Source: Tigriopus japonicus
Taxonomy: Eukaryota > Arthropoda > Copepoda > Harpacticoida > Harpacticidae
DNA length: 64,000 bases
Assembly (NCBI GenBank): GCA_010645155.1
Contig: CM021322.1
Location: forward strand, 6,066,308 to 6,130,307
Direction: 5' to 3'
Shown here: positions 21,975 to 34,407 of the stretch, piece after piece
How the letters are laid out: the number at the start of each line of letters is the position of its first letter
Position numbering within the stretch: the stretch's first letter is position 1
Position numbers and translations under genes: made by a program
Notes under the pieces: model-generated
Seen by the model: the letters and a program-made list of their open reading frames with translations, nothing else
The model's database searches: none
Told to the model about the DNA's origin: nothing

Positions 21975-24900
21975 AGATGTATCGTTGGGATGTGAATATA
22001 ATCCTGGCTGTGTTAGCTCTTGGAACTGCTTTAGCACTGAGATCGAGCACCTGCGGGACACGCCGAAAATCAGAGGACCTCCCTCGGTCTTTTTCTCCAC
22101 AATGCTGCTAGTTCCAACTCTTGTTGTTCCTTTTGTGTTCTGATTCGTTCCATTCTTGGTGTGGTCCCGTTCAATGTTGCTCTGCCCTCGGCCGTCAACT
22201 CTCATCTTTGGAAGCATCTTCGACGAGTTCACGATTGGTGCAAAGAGGAGCGGAGATGAAAACGGTTCCCTAAACAGGAGACTCCTGTTCCAACTACGTC
22301 CCCGCCTCGGTTGATTCATATTTGCGCAGGATACAACATCATCTATTCTGTATCTATTCTATTCAGATCGGGGAACTAAATGTTTTTGCATGCCAAGTTC
22401 ACATCGTTGACAAAAGAGCAAGGTAGGCACTACCGGTCGTAACGGGGACGTAGGAACTGACAGAACCAGCGGCGCACTTGAGATTAAATCTTGGCTTCCA
22501 TCCAAATGTACTGGGAGGTACCCTTAGTGTGAGGTGCCTCATTGTCTGACTCCCTCCCTACTAAGAATATCACCTTGGCCCATGGGAGAACAAATGAAAG
22601 AGTCTGAGCACACGTCCTTCTTGGTGGGAGGTGGCAATGATCGAGTAGACTTGTTTTATGAGAAGGCACCCACTGTTTTCATAGCAAGCGCCAACCAAAT
22701 ATCGTTTGCCAAGTCCGATTACGATTAGGACCCATGGATGCGTTTCTGTTCTCTCAAGTGTGAGATGGGATATGAAGTGTTTCTTCCCTGCTCCATCAAG
22801 AGTTCTCGCTCCACTGAGATACGAATTTCTAGTGGAAGGTGCTGATCCAGTCTTGGAATTCCATTTTCAACTTGGTTTCAACTACGACCCCGAACATGTC
22901 CTCCTCACACCACATAACAAGGGTTGGTTATATGGTTTCGAGCTTCCCTGCTTCAATTTGTGAAGTTCAAATGAAGTGAGCGCAGGGGGAAAGTTCAAAC
23001 AAAGCACTCACAAGTCTCAAAGGCTTGAAATCCAGTGATGGTTTCAGCTCGAGTCAGATACCATACACAGTTACAAGCCACCAGTGTGGTCTTCGTGAAT
23101 AATGTAGTTTTCCAATGAAGAGCCTCTCTCTCCTCATTGGCTTTGGTCCACCGACAAATTCTAACTAGCTAGCTCGTTGTTCCATGCACAGTTTGAACTG
23201 CCTTAGAGGGCAAGAGAGGAACTCTGAGTCCGTACCTTCGATGGAAGGGACAGGGTTGTTTCGCTCTCCTTTCTCATTCAATCAGACACGATATCTTCCT
23301 ATTTCATGGAAGTTCGCCACTAGATCCACTTTCGACCCGATGAATTGCAGTCAATGCAGTGTCTAACTGGCAAATCTCATTGAAGTTACTTTGGCTTTGA
23401 CCTAAGTTTTTTCACATCACTTTTGGTGAAACAATCCATCACTTTACATATTAAGAATCTTTGGATGGAAAAAGTTCCATTGCGTCTGAATGGACCACAT
23501 TTCTCTCTCATTTCTTTTTTGCGGCGAACTTCAGGGGCACACCACTTTATTGCACTTATGTGGTTTATTGAGGTGTACAAGGGGACCCTTTACGTACAAG
23601 GCTGGACAAAAGTGGTCTGACAACTAGAAGTCGAAGTGAGTGGCGAAAGTTCGCCTTTAACCTTCACTGGCCCACTAAATTCTCGCTTCTCGGTGTTCAT
23701 GAACAACATGCACGTATGCTTGCTTGGTTGGTTGGTTCACCAGGTTTGGGCCGTTGTTTCAAGCTCTTCCCTCCCACTAGTGTACATGTATTATGCAAGT
23801 CCGACGCCCACATCTATCCACTTAACAATAGAGTCCACCAACCACATGCGTGTGGCCATGTCTCTTGGGAAAGAGGGACCACCACGGACAGAGCAATTCT
23901 ACAACGCCAAATGTGGGTATGGTTGAAATGACTACCTTTGCTTATATTTAGTAGTAGAAGTATTCCTAGAGTTATGGAGAAGTTAGGGATAAAGCTTGAG
24001 CTAGAGAGGTTGAGCCCCACGCTCACAGGGAGAGTGAGTGCCTACAAATAGGCTGGACCTTTTCGAAGCCTTTGTTTGCCTTGGCCTCATTTCCAAGTCT
24101 CAATATTGTGCCATACAAAACGTTAACGACCGAAAAGCCATCATCACGTTTTTTGTATGTATGGATCGTTTGATGAGGAACGAATTGAAATGAATATCAG
24201 CAACACATTTGTTGGAATTGTGAATCAAAACGTGACTCATCGCCGCCAAACGCTTAATCCTTGACGATAAGATTTTGATTGTTATTTGACGATCATCTAT
24301 GAAGTTGTGCGGTCAATCGAATCCGAGATCGAAGCATTGCTCACTTGTATCCTTCCTGTTATCTGTAAACTCTGTCAATGAATGAACAGGTTGTTGCAGG
24401 ATTTTCAGACATTTGAAAAGAGATTGCCATAGTTCATATATTACAAATCAAACAAAGATTTTGGCAGATTTCACAACACTTTTTTTAATATTGCATAACT
24501 TAAAGTATGTGCTTGCAACCATTAATTCTTTGTGATGAAACCTAAAGCAATCGCGTAGTAGAGGAAGGGAAATACAGCGAGGAGAGGATCAAAACCTTTG
24601 ATTTGGGGCTTATAGGATAGTACTTTTGCCATTTTTGATTGTCGAAGCAATCAAATTGCTTAAAATATCACAAGGAACATTTTATTACATGAAATTCGCA
24701 ACTTCCCTTCAAACTAAAAAAAGCATTTACACATTTTGCAGCCTACCTACATATATCATTATATGAATACTCTTTTGCCGTACATTTTTCTAGCTCCAAA
24801 TATTAAATATTCATAGACGTAAAATAAACTTGATCTTTGTAATTGATAAGCATGTTTGGTTAAAATAACATAACAACAGAGGAATGTGAATTCAAATATA

Positions 24901-25180
24901 TTTTGATAAAAATACGTCTCATCGGATCAAATCGAGCTTTCGCCTCTTCTTACATGCATCACCCTGGATATTTTGGCTTTTTCATAAGATTCATGATAAA
25001 TTCGTTGGTGGGCTACGTAGCAATCTATCGACTTTGAGCTTACATCAAACAAGAGATATGAGACAACCAAATCAATTGGCGATGATAAGAGGGCTTCTAA
25101 GTAGCACCCACACGAGTTGCCTCAGTTTCCATTTAGACTTGAACCACTTTGTTACCTCGAATCAAAATTTCTAATTTGAT
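21975..25180. other. Intergenic region upstream of tipE-like gene
   Basis: The first 350 bases (to about 22319) carry an open minus-strand frame rich in Arg, Ser and Thr that may be 5' leader or an alternative first exon of the tipE-like gene. From 22320 to 25180 I see no exon with recognisable content. The part from about 24400 to 25100 is AT-rich. Confidence 0.4.
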
Positions 25181-25181
25181 T

Positions 25182-26474
25182 ATGAGAATTCAAGGCTATT
25201 TCATTTGCTTGTGGGCTTTTATTGCCTTAGGTCGAGCACTTTACGCACCTCATAGCTCAAGTACTTCGCAATACATTCACAGCAACGACACCATTGCACT
25301 GTTCTTGGACAAGACTGAACAAAATGTTTTACATGGAGCTCCAGGTTCTGTCCATACTCTGACCTTTACCCTAGTCAACAAGGCTGGTCCAGCGCATTTC
25401 ACGCTTCGGTAATAATATTTTTTTACATTCTAACCTCGTTTTTCCACGACTTGACGTTAAAACCCATTTACAATTTCACGTATGAAGTAAAAGCAGCGAG
25501 GATGGGTTTGTGGGGACATTCCAAAAGAGCTCTGACACTTATTTGGCAAGTGGTCAGCAGCAAAATATAGTAGTTACGGATCTGCGGGTACCCAATCGCC
25601 CAGAAGGAAGTAAAGTCCGTTTGTCGATAACAGCTATCAAAGATTCTGGATATCAAAAACGTGAGGCCCCGCCGCCAAATCTCTCCCAAGTTGGAGGTGG
25701 TTCTAGCATTGGAGGAGGTATGCAAATCCCTAAGATCATGTTAAACGTTTAGAAGTTATTTTCAATGAGCACGGAAAATTATTAGGTTCAAGCAATTCCC
25801 CCAATGGCAATATAAACAACAACAATAACCATCCTGGCAACAACAACAACTACCCTGGAACCGGATACAACCCAAATGATCCCAGTCAGCGTCGGGAATT
25901 GACTGTCACGGTAGAGTTTACTGTTACGGCCGATTTGAGAGACACCTCTGACCCTTGGACTCAACTCATTTATGGCGCCGAAACCGAAGAAGATACCTGT
26001 TCGGTCACGCCTGAGGATACTGATTGTTACCGAGACTTCTGGTGGGTTAAGTTCATTGTTCAAGACGAAGAATCAGGATTGAACACGGTGCAATTCTCTC
26101 CCATCGGCAGCGACAAATATGGCACGCCCATCTACTATAGGTAAGGTCAGACAACTCAATACACGGCAAAGATGAGTTTCAAGGACAAACGCTTGCATTT
26201 CAGATATGAGAACTTCAACTTGGGCACGGACAAAGAGTACGAGATTGTGGCAGCGGCCAGCTGCTGCTTGGAAGGCCTGACTCTTCGCTTAACCGACATA
26301 GCTGGAAATCAAGCCGAACATGAGGCGCATTACTCTGGCGTGGGGAAGGAGATGAGCCCTGGACTCTTTTGGGGATTGATCGGGGGAGGAATTTTGGTAG
26401 TTATTCTCATCATCGTTGGAGTGGTTCTTTGTTGCCGAAGAAACTCCGGTTATAATGCCGCCAGCACGGGATAA
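25182..26474 (+). CDS. Single-pass membrane protein with VWA7-like C-terminal region
   Basis: Four exons, 25182-25408, 25497-25717, 25786-26140 and 26204-26474, join in phase to 357 codons plus stop. The ATG at 25182 is chosen because it starts a good signal peptide (MRIQGYFICLWAFIALGRAL). The extracellular part has a beta-rich segment (LTFTLVNKAGPAHFTLRED), a low-complexity Asn/Gly linker (about residues 150-180), then a second beta-rich segment with QDEESGLNTV, ASCCLEGLTLRLTDIAGNQA and a short stem. A Gly-rich membrane helix (LFWGLIGGGILVVILIIVGV) is followed by a cytoplasmic tail of about 15 residues beginning CCRR. The pattern SGL...CC...D.AGN resembles the C-terminal regions of VWA7- and hemicentin-like extracellular proteins, but no von Willebrand A domain is present. 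Role unknown; likely a cell-surface adhesion or matrix-contact protein. A poly(A) signal AATAAA is at 26734-26739. Confidence 0.75.
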
Positions 26475-26733
26475 TAAGCCTCAAGATATGAAAGTTCATG
26501 GGAACGCGAGAAGAGGGCAATCCCTTATTGATTTCACAAAATTTGTGTTCTAGGACAAAAATTGTACATATTCGCTTTTTGTGTAAAATGAAAATGCTCA
26601 ATCCAACCGAGTAGGCGAGAGATAAGAACGACCGTAGCGTGAATTTGACGACAAGTCAATCGCAAGCTGAACACAGAAGAAAAGAATGCTAGCCTACTAC
26701 AAGCTACATGAGTACGTGACATGTTGATGAGCA

Positions 26734-26739
26734 AATAAA
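26734..26739 (+). terminator. Poly(A) signal of the single-pass membrane protein gene
   Basis: AATAAA about 260 bases after the stop codon at 26474, in the sense orientation. Confidence 0.5.
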
Positions 26740-26744
26740 GAGTG

Positions 26745-29700
26745 TCAAGTCACATAACAGCCTTACCGGAACCGATAGAGACGTTTTGTTCAAAGTTGAA
26801 GGAAATTTCAAAACAGTTCATGTAAACACCAAACAGCTGCACGAAATTAATACCTGCATGTTCGCTACTTGAATGATGCCGATCAATATTGAAAAAGCCT
26901 ACCTGGCCAAAAGGTTGTTTCTGATTTGGCGTGTTATGTGGCCTTTGAGCGTCTTGGAACCATCAGTTTTAGAATTAAAAAACTATTAGCACAGTTCCCA
27001 AGCTTAGATGTTCTTTATGCATGTATTCCACCACAGACTACATTAAAACATGTGCTCATTTAGAAATGTACTCACACAAATTGTTTGACACACCCAAGAT
27101 GATCATGTTGAAACGTCGAAAACTGTTTAGGGAGTTAGTTTTTTTGAGACAATAAGATTTCCATGCATTATAGTGGGCGGAATCTCACCACCAAGAAATC
27201 TAGAATAGATGAACAGAACTAGGAACTCCTTTTTTTCTAGTCAAAACTATCACGAACAGTTTATTTGAGTCAGTAAATTTAATCTTTGGGACCCTTGATG
27301 TTCGTGGATCTTCCTTTCCAGACTTCAAGTAATTACTGTATATCAACAATTTTGCTAACGAATTTCCGTGAAAAACGTCTACCAACGATTTCTTGATCTT
27401 AGTAACGGGCACAGAGATTCTGACTCGATACTCAGACGCAGAACTGAACGCAAATGTTGCTTTTTGATCATGTGCACGGAATGAAAATTACCACTGAAGT
27501 TTCGAGTGAGCTTTCAAAATTATATCATTTCAAGGATTGATCACGGAAAACGGCCATTTGTTAACTTGAGCTCCTCTTGAGAATCTGGAAAGTCTAAATT
27601 TTTCGCATTTTGAACACAACACGCCGTTTAATTGAGCTGGAAAAGTCATTTTGAAGTTCCACACACATTTGAGACCAATTTTGAGGTCAAGACGCAAGGC
27701 CGCATGTTAACGTAGCTACTTCAAAAAGCGAGAGTACACCAAAATCAAGTCAGATTAACGTTTGTTGAGTATATACTCACCCCAGCTCCTGTAGGCTGCA
27801 TGTTAACGCAGATAATTCAAAAAGCGAGAGTACACCAAAATCAAGTCAGATTAACGTTTGTTGAGTATACAGTATACTCACCCCAGCTCCTGTGTTTCAA
27901 ACACAACAGCTGTCGAGAGTATATACTCTAGGCACGTCAGTCTCGGTTTTTGAATTAGCTGCGTTAACATGTAGCCTACAATGTCGCACATATAATTGAT
28001 CTAATGATATGGGTCACAGGCCAAAAATTGATATAATGTCACTTAAAACTTGCTAAAAAAAAATTTTTCAATTTTTCTTTTCACCTTTTCCTGAGATAGT
28101 CTAATGGTTGTCTGTACCTAAAGACAAGGCGTCTTTAAAAGAGGTGCTTTCTCCCCAGAGCAATGAACTTTAATCTTAATTTGTTTTGCCAAAAGCAGTC
28201 AGTCCTCCAATCTTGATTGATTTGGAATCTTGAATGGTTAACTCAAAGTTAAGCTTATTGCTCTTTAGCGTGATTAAAAAAGATTGATGAGGCATTTTAG
28301 GATTTGTTGTTTCATCATTCTAAACCAATCTGATCAATCATCTATTGAGCCCTTGTTCAAATGTGGGTTAACAAAGGCCCGATTGTGTCCTTCGAGAATT
28401 GTGTTCGAAAGTACCGTTTGAAAATTGAACAGGAAAATAGATTTCTCCAATATTTTGAACAATTATCTTAGAGAAAATTTTCATAAATTTGTTTTAATCA
28501 TATGCTAGGTGATATTACATCACTTCTTGGCCCGTGGCCTGATAAACAGAACACGATTCCATAAGTGGCATTGCCTCTTAACCTCAAAACTGAAAAACTG
28601 AGGCTAGTTTATTAGACGCAAAAGATCGATCTCAAGATCGTACTTTAGAACTCGAATGTTTTTGGAACTTAAAAATGACTTCGCCAACTCAATTAAACGC
28701 TGTGACCGTGTTTGGAATAGTGGGACTAAAAAAGAAATTATAATTCAAGTTTGATGATGACACATTAAGTTTGAATTTTTTAAGGGCATACAGAAACATG
28801 GTTAAATCTAAAAAAGTGTCTGTACACATCATTGTTACCACACGTAAGCAAGACGGCTAAACGGCGCTTTTTATGAGCCTTTTTTGGTTTTGTGGTTAAC
28901 CAATTCAAATTTTTTGCTGAAACATCATTTGAAACTATTTTCGTCTAGCCATAGAGGACTGTAAACTGGAGACCGCTCCTCATTTCGCCGTTTACGTTAG
29001 TAGGGAAGTATTTCCCAAGCACGGTGGATTGCTTAGCTCTCACTGATGAAATGTCAAGATTTTAAATACGTTTTTCAGCGTCAAAGTGTCAAAATGAACA
29101 ACTTTCATAAAACCAATTATTATATTTTAGGTTATATAAAGTAATTAAATCCTTAAAACAAATTGCTAACATTTCCAAAACTGAAGTGATAGCTGTCAAA
29201 AGAGGCTGTAGATTGGCATAGACATCACATTTTACCCATTTATCTCGAGCAGATGTTCAGCCACATTAGTACAATGAAATCTGAAATTATATTCTTTATT
29301 CATTTAAAGACATATATTGTAAAATCTATGTTATGTCTAGATCTTCCATTGGTGTCCTATATCACTAGATATAAACTAATTTTGTTGGCTTGATGTTGGA
29401 TTTTTTTAAATAAATTTATCTATCATTATTGGGCAGCTAACAAGGTCCATTTCCTCAATCTTTATATTACTTTATTGATTCCTTAAGTTATAAGAAGAGC
29501 TTACTTCTTTTCAATCCAGGAAGAGTGCACTTTCTTACTTCCTCATTCCCATTACATGATCAAGCACATGGGTTTCTCATTAGTTTCACTCCTATGAAAG
29601 GAGTCAAATAGTTAAAAGTGGTTACTATAAATCACACTACCACAGTTTCATGATATGCTTAAGGATGTTTCTTTGTGTGCATCAAGCTGCACTTCAGCTG

Positions 29701-31750
29701 GGAAATTGGGAAGCATTACAAGAAGTACTATCAAAAAAAAATTCTTTCTTTGGTGACTTGATCAATGGACCAAATGCATTTGTGTTGAAATTTTGGGCAA
29801 ATATATGCTAAGAAAATAATCTGTTTTGAGCTTAAAAGATGCCCCAAATTATGTATGCCTCACACAATGCAAACACCGAAATTTGTCTTACTCTCTTGGT
29901 TCACTCACATTTAGAAAAAGTAAATGGACTTTTGGTATGTGGCTGAATCACCAACAGAATAAGCCCCGCCATCAAGATGAACTCACACACCATGAAGAAT
30001 CTATCAGTAGTTGAGGCTTGTCTGATTCCAAAATAACTGGGTGTGAATTTGCTCCTATCACTAAAGCTGTTGCACTACTTTCAAAGGTGGGTGTGCCATC
30101 AACCATGGACTGTAGCACTATAACAGATGAAGGAGTACTGCTACAAGACAAATGAACTGAACTTACGACTCAAAAAAAACACACTTGAAAGGCACTGCAC
30201 AGATGAATTTAACACATTTCAAGATGATTTTTCAAGGTGTTTGTAATGTTGTGAGTGAGAAGCAACTGGCAAAAAAAGAAGGGTGACTGCAAATTGTAGG
30301 CTTACTATAATTGTGATTTTGATCTTGCAAAAAGAATTAAGTCTCAAGTCATTTCTTTAAATAATAGAAGCCTACCATGAGCCTATGAATTGTAGAAGGA
30401 ACTTAATACTCAAAATATAAAAAGTTGTTGTGCTGCCATCAGAAGAAATCATGTTGTCTGATGGTCAATGATCTCGTCACCTTTTGAATGGCAAATATGG
30501 CCAATCCTGCCCAATGAGAATTGGCTTGGGTTGCCTGAATGACACATAATTTGAGACAGGCACTTTTTCTGATGTGGTTTCAGAGCCTTTCAATTGAGAA
30601 ATCCTTGTCTAGAGGTATGGTTGACAACTCTTCAGGGACAGCAATACAATCTCGGCTTGAAGTTGGTACTAATTCTCTGTGGTGGTGTGGCTCTGAATTT
30701 GTAATTCAGCAATTAGTTGCACTAATAAAATACCTTACCTTGGTAGACCTTGGTATCTATAATACATTGGTTCTTACATGAGGAAAGCTTGGCTTATGGG
30801 TTCAATCTTTCTTCTTTTATTGGACTTTCATCCTCCCCAACAATCAGCCTGCTTTGACTTTTCTTTTTAGAGAGAGGTTGGATTTGAAAATTTCCTGGAC
30901 AAAACATTGAAATTTAGGTATCAGAAATCAACTTTAACACTTCCAGAGGGTAGCTAGTGTTGTGGCATGGGTCTAAGCACGTAAAACTCATCCTCAAAGG
31001 GACTTGAAACCACTTTTCTTGGACGGTTGCGTTCTCCCGCCACAATCTGTTTCTTCCCTACTGATGTAAGAGAATCTGATGATTGGCGGCGGCAGTGCAG
31101 TCTAGGAATTCAGTGGTCTATGGTCTAGCCCTCTATTTTCGTCCAGTAGCTGAGTTAGACGGTTAAGTGAAAAAAAAACTTCAAAAAAACTTTTTCTGAT
31201 CAACCTAGCATGTTCTTCAATTTGCGAACTCAGTTCCGTGTTAAAACCATTTTCATACCTTGTGCGATATAATTATTTGAATTTCCACTTACGACAGTCC
31301 AGAAGATTAATAAAACTGTGAGAAATTTTATTTCTTTTCTATAAGAAATACATATGAATTTGTACAAAATAAATTAATCTAAGCTCGGAGTCAAAAAAAA
31401 TCGAAGCCCAATTCTGGGACTTTTTTCTGCAATGGCATTTTAATGGCATTTTCCTGCCCCAACCATCATTTCCGCCTCTACAATCAAAGCTTTATATTTA
31501 ACAATCACACTCTTGAAAATGAGCGAGGAAGTTCTATTGATTAAATGATATTTGAAAGAAGATATTGGCAAGAATCTGTCTTGTTTTACCAAATTTGTAG
31601 TTTTATAATATATTTTTCCACCTAGGTTCACCCAAAATGATCGGTTTTCCTCATTACTAAGGATCAATGTTTCATTTCATATTTGTAACTTCCTGAACAG
31701 GTCTTTGTGATGTTTCTTGTTCAATTTCGTTTTTCGGTCGTTCGTTCGTT
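26745..31750. other. Long intergenic region, mostly unrecognised
   Basis: About 5 kb. It holds the small inverted-repeat element at 27.7-28.0 kb, described separately. Between 29820 and 30790 the plus strand has several short frames in different phases, including EEIMLSDGQ and HLLNGKYGQSCPMRIGLG, that read like a decayed transposase, but I cannot name the family. The rest is AT-rich. A pyrimidine-rich run of CTTT repeats lies at about 31780-31810. Confidence 0.4.
27700..27979. repeat. Short inverted-repeat MITE with a tandem partial copy
   Basis: The full element is about 27791-27979. Its ends are inverted: the left begins GTAGGCTGCATGTTAACGC, and the right end read backwards begins GTAGGCTACATGTTAACGC. 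Immediately to the left, 27700-27790 is a near-identical copy of the left half (AAAAAGCGAGAGTACACC and CCCCAGCTCCTGT recur). The result is a tandem pair in which only the second copy keeps both ends. The unit also contains a small GAGTATATACTC palindrome. Confidence 0.75.
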
Positions 31751-31922
31751 TGTTGTCTGTGTGTCGGTGATCTCTGCTCTCTTCCTCTTTCTCTCTTTCT
31801 TTCTTTCTTATCTTGGTTCGGTGTTGCCAACCTCAGGAGGGATTGCATCAGGTCAAGGGTGAACCGCTCTACCCCATCATCCAGTCCATCGAAGAGCCCG
31901 TGGAAATCACGGGCGACCCAGG

Positions 31923-32175
31923 ATGGCCCGTAAATTCCCGTGTCCGCCCGTGCAAGAAGAGGCCACAACTACCCCTCCACCACCCTCATCATCATCATCA
32001 ATTCCCCAGGACACGCCCTCGAACTCCTCGACCGATCCTAGGGCCACCAGTCCCCGGGGAGTGCACACCCAAGATTGGCACCAAGAAGAATGGGACACGG
32101 TTCACACGGGTCAGACGCCTCATTCTTCATTTTCCTCCCATGGGAGCTCGGGTAGGGCCATGATGACGCCCGCAG
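31923..32175 (+). CDS. Probable 5' coding exon of the Bcl-2 family gene
   Basis: From ATG 31923 an open frame rich in Pro, Ser and Thr (TTTPPPPSSSSS) runs to a strong donor GCAG/GTGAGTG after 32175, ending in phase 1. It can join in frame to an acceptor TTTACTAG at 33004, giving MMTPAD then MESGFERS of the next exon. The alternative acceptor CGACAG at 32969 would make this exon non-coding, with translation starting at 32992. A second frame across the same DNA (IIQSIEEPVEITGDPG) ends in a stop before the donor and is less likely. Confidence 0.45.
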
Positions 32176-32991
32176 GTGAGTGAAAATTGATTGGGATCGA
32201 AGGGAAGGTTTAATTAAGGAAGGGAAACATGGACTCTTTAAAAGGTCCGGGTTTGCTACGCGTTGTTCACGCAGTTGCACCTAACAATAATGAAAGTGGA
32301 AACCGTTAAAATCTCGCAATAGTGGGTTCAAAAATTTATTTAAATGTTGGACAGAAATATAATGCCATTTGTGCGCTGATGCATGGGATTGTTTAGTCCC
32401 GGAATCACTATTGAAGTGTTATAAATTAGATCTTTTCCAAAATGAAAAAAATATATATTTGGATCTATGCTTTCCAACTTGATACTTTGAATAGTTTGGA
32501 AAGAAATCTGCAGAGTAAAATAGTCAACTTTGTTGATTGGAAGTACTAGTTGAAACTGAAACTGAACACACCAAGACACACACGCTTTTTAGCGGGCAAT
32601 AATGGCTTTTTTTTAAACTTGCAGAAAATAGCCTGATATTTGACGGCCCCTATTTCCTTTAAAATGACCATCAGATGCACAAAATATTATACAATTTAAT
32701 TCAATGGCACGTAAGCCCCTAATTTTTGACATTTTCTGTAACAACTTGAACCTTTTTTCATATTATTTCGGTGTTGTTCAAATATTTCTTGTTAAAAGCT
32801 AACTAAAAAGTCAACTAGATTCGCTTGTTTATAAACCAGTAATCGCCGCCCCCCCCCTTATGGTATTGTAAGGGGGTATCTCCTTCCCAGTTTTCTTACT
32901 TTTTTAATCAAGCTTAAATAAAAGTAACTTTTTTTCCATCAACCAAGTATGGAATAACTTTTTCGACAGCAAAGCCTGAATTCATTTGAAT

Positions 32992-34236
32992 ATGACTTTA
33001 CTAGATATGGAAAGTGGCTTTGAAAGGTCTGCGGCCAATCATGGCGGCCACGGTGGAGCGGTGCCACGTCGATCAGCCAGTTTTCGCCAATCGGCTGCTT
33101 TGGAAATGTCTCGGCGAGCGGCTCTCAATGCCCGACGACGTCGGATGGATAGTTTGAACTTGGATGAATCCCCCGTGAGAGAGCCTGATGGTTGGCATGC
33201 GAGCTTTTTGGATAACATGGCCGAATGGTGGCCGACTTCGGGTCCGTTGCTAGCGGGATTGTCCGGTCTAGAGGGTCAAAACTCATGTCCGGTGCAAGAA
33301 ATCGAGGCTGAAGGAAGTGAGCTCTATTTACACTTCTTCCACGAACAAATGAGACGTGCCGGCCTCGAGGCCCGCCCCTTGGAGGAATCGGAGGGTCTAA
33401 TGGATTACCACGATCATTCGGCACACATGGATACATCCGATGGCGCTTGGGGATCGCCGCTATCGCCATCCTCCCCGTATTCTATCGGATCAACGCAAAG
33501 GCGAAGAAAAGACTCTTTTAATCTTGGAAATTTTCAGGTTGGTTTATTATAATTGAGCTTGAATACTCAATAGAGTTAAATAATGATAGGCACGCTCTAA
33601 TATTGATTCTTAGAACCCGGCATGGCGCCAAGCTGGTAGGGATTTACAATTATTAGCCGATGAATTTTGTCGCTCCCGGGAGCGAGATCAAGTTCGGTGG
33701 CGGGCGGAGCAAGTGGATATTCGGTCTTTGACCATGAACAAATTTATGGCCTTACTCAATGAGCTTTTCGAGGTTAGTACATTCCCTACTTGATTTGCTT
33801 AGTTTGGATACTAATCTTTTTGGATGCAATCATTTAGTAGTTTTAGCTTATGTTCAAATATAACACCTTCAACTTCTTATATTTTAGGGCGGTCAAATTA
33901 CTCGTGAGCGGATTCTCGTCCTCTTCTTTTTTTGTAGCGACGTCTCAATCTTGGCTGTGAAGCATCATTTAAGTGGAGTTTTATCACAACTTACGAAATG
34001 GACCTTGGCCTTCATCAAAGATCGAGTGAGTGAATCTTAAGCTTCATTAGTCTTCATCAGTCGAAAATATATTGACTCCTATTTAATTGGTTTAGATATG
34101 TCGCTGGGTTCAATCGAATGGTGGATGGCAAGTTGTTCTAAGGACCGGATTGAATGTAATCCAGCAATTGGCCATCATCGGAACATGTGCGGCCATCGTG
34201 TCCGTTTGCCTTCTATTTGCCAAGAAACACCTCTAA
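32992..34236 (+). CDS. Bcl-2 family apoptosis regulator
   Basis: Exons 32992 (or 33005)-33537, 33614-33772, 33888-34025 and 34096-34236 are in phase and give 327 codons, or 407 residues with the upstream exon. The first about 180 residues are disordered, Arg- and Ser-rich. A BH3-like helix follows (AWRQAGRDLQLLADEF, where canonical BH3 has L-x-x-x-G-D), then a BH1-like segment across an intron (NELFEGGQITRERILVLFFF), and a BH2-like ICRWVQSNGGWQ. The C-terminus is a membrane anchor (IIGTCAAIVSVCLLF) ending in Lys-Lys-His-Leu, as in tail-anchored Bcl-2 proteins of the mitochondrial outer membrane or ER. The intron splitting BH1 from the preceding helix and the BH2 motif support the family; a Bok/Debcl/Buffy relationship is likely for an arthropod, but whether it is pro- or anti-apoptotic cannot be read from this. 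It is convergent with the ionotropic receptor, 171 bases apart. Confidence 0.82.
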
Positions 34237-34407
34237 TCATCAATTGTCATCAATTCTCCAGTCAGTCCAGCAACGCAATTGCCTCAGCTTCGATCCAAAA
34301 AGTTTACATATAATTCAAATATTTTTGATGAAGTCGTTCAAAACGGCATTGATATTTTTAGCGGATTATATATACACATTTTTGTTTTAGTTTTAACCCG
34401 TCGCTAC

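Noticed and set aside
29826..30781. A gene at 29.8-30.8 kb
   Set aside because: Frames are interrupted and switch phase; possible decayed transposase, but no family could be recognised.
31813..32160. Frame reading IIQSIEEPVEITGDPG as the coding frame of the Bcl-2 first exon
   Set aside because: It ends in a stop just before the good donor at 32175, whereas the overlapping Ser/Pro-rich frame crosses to the donor in a usable phase. Not fully excluded.
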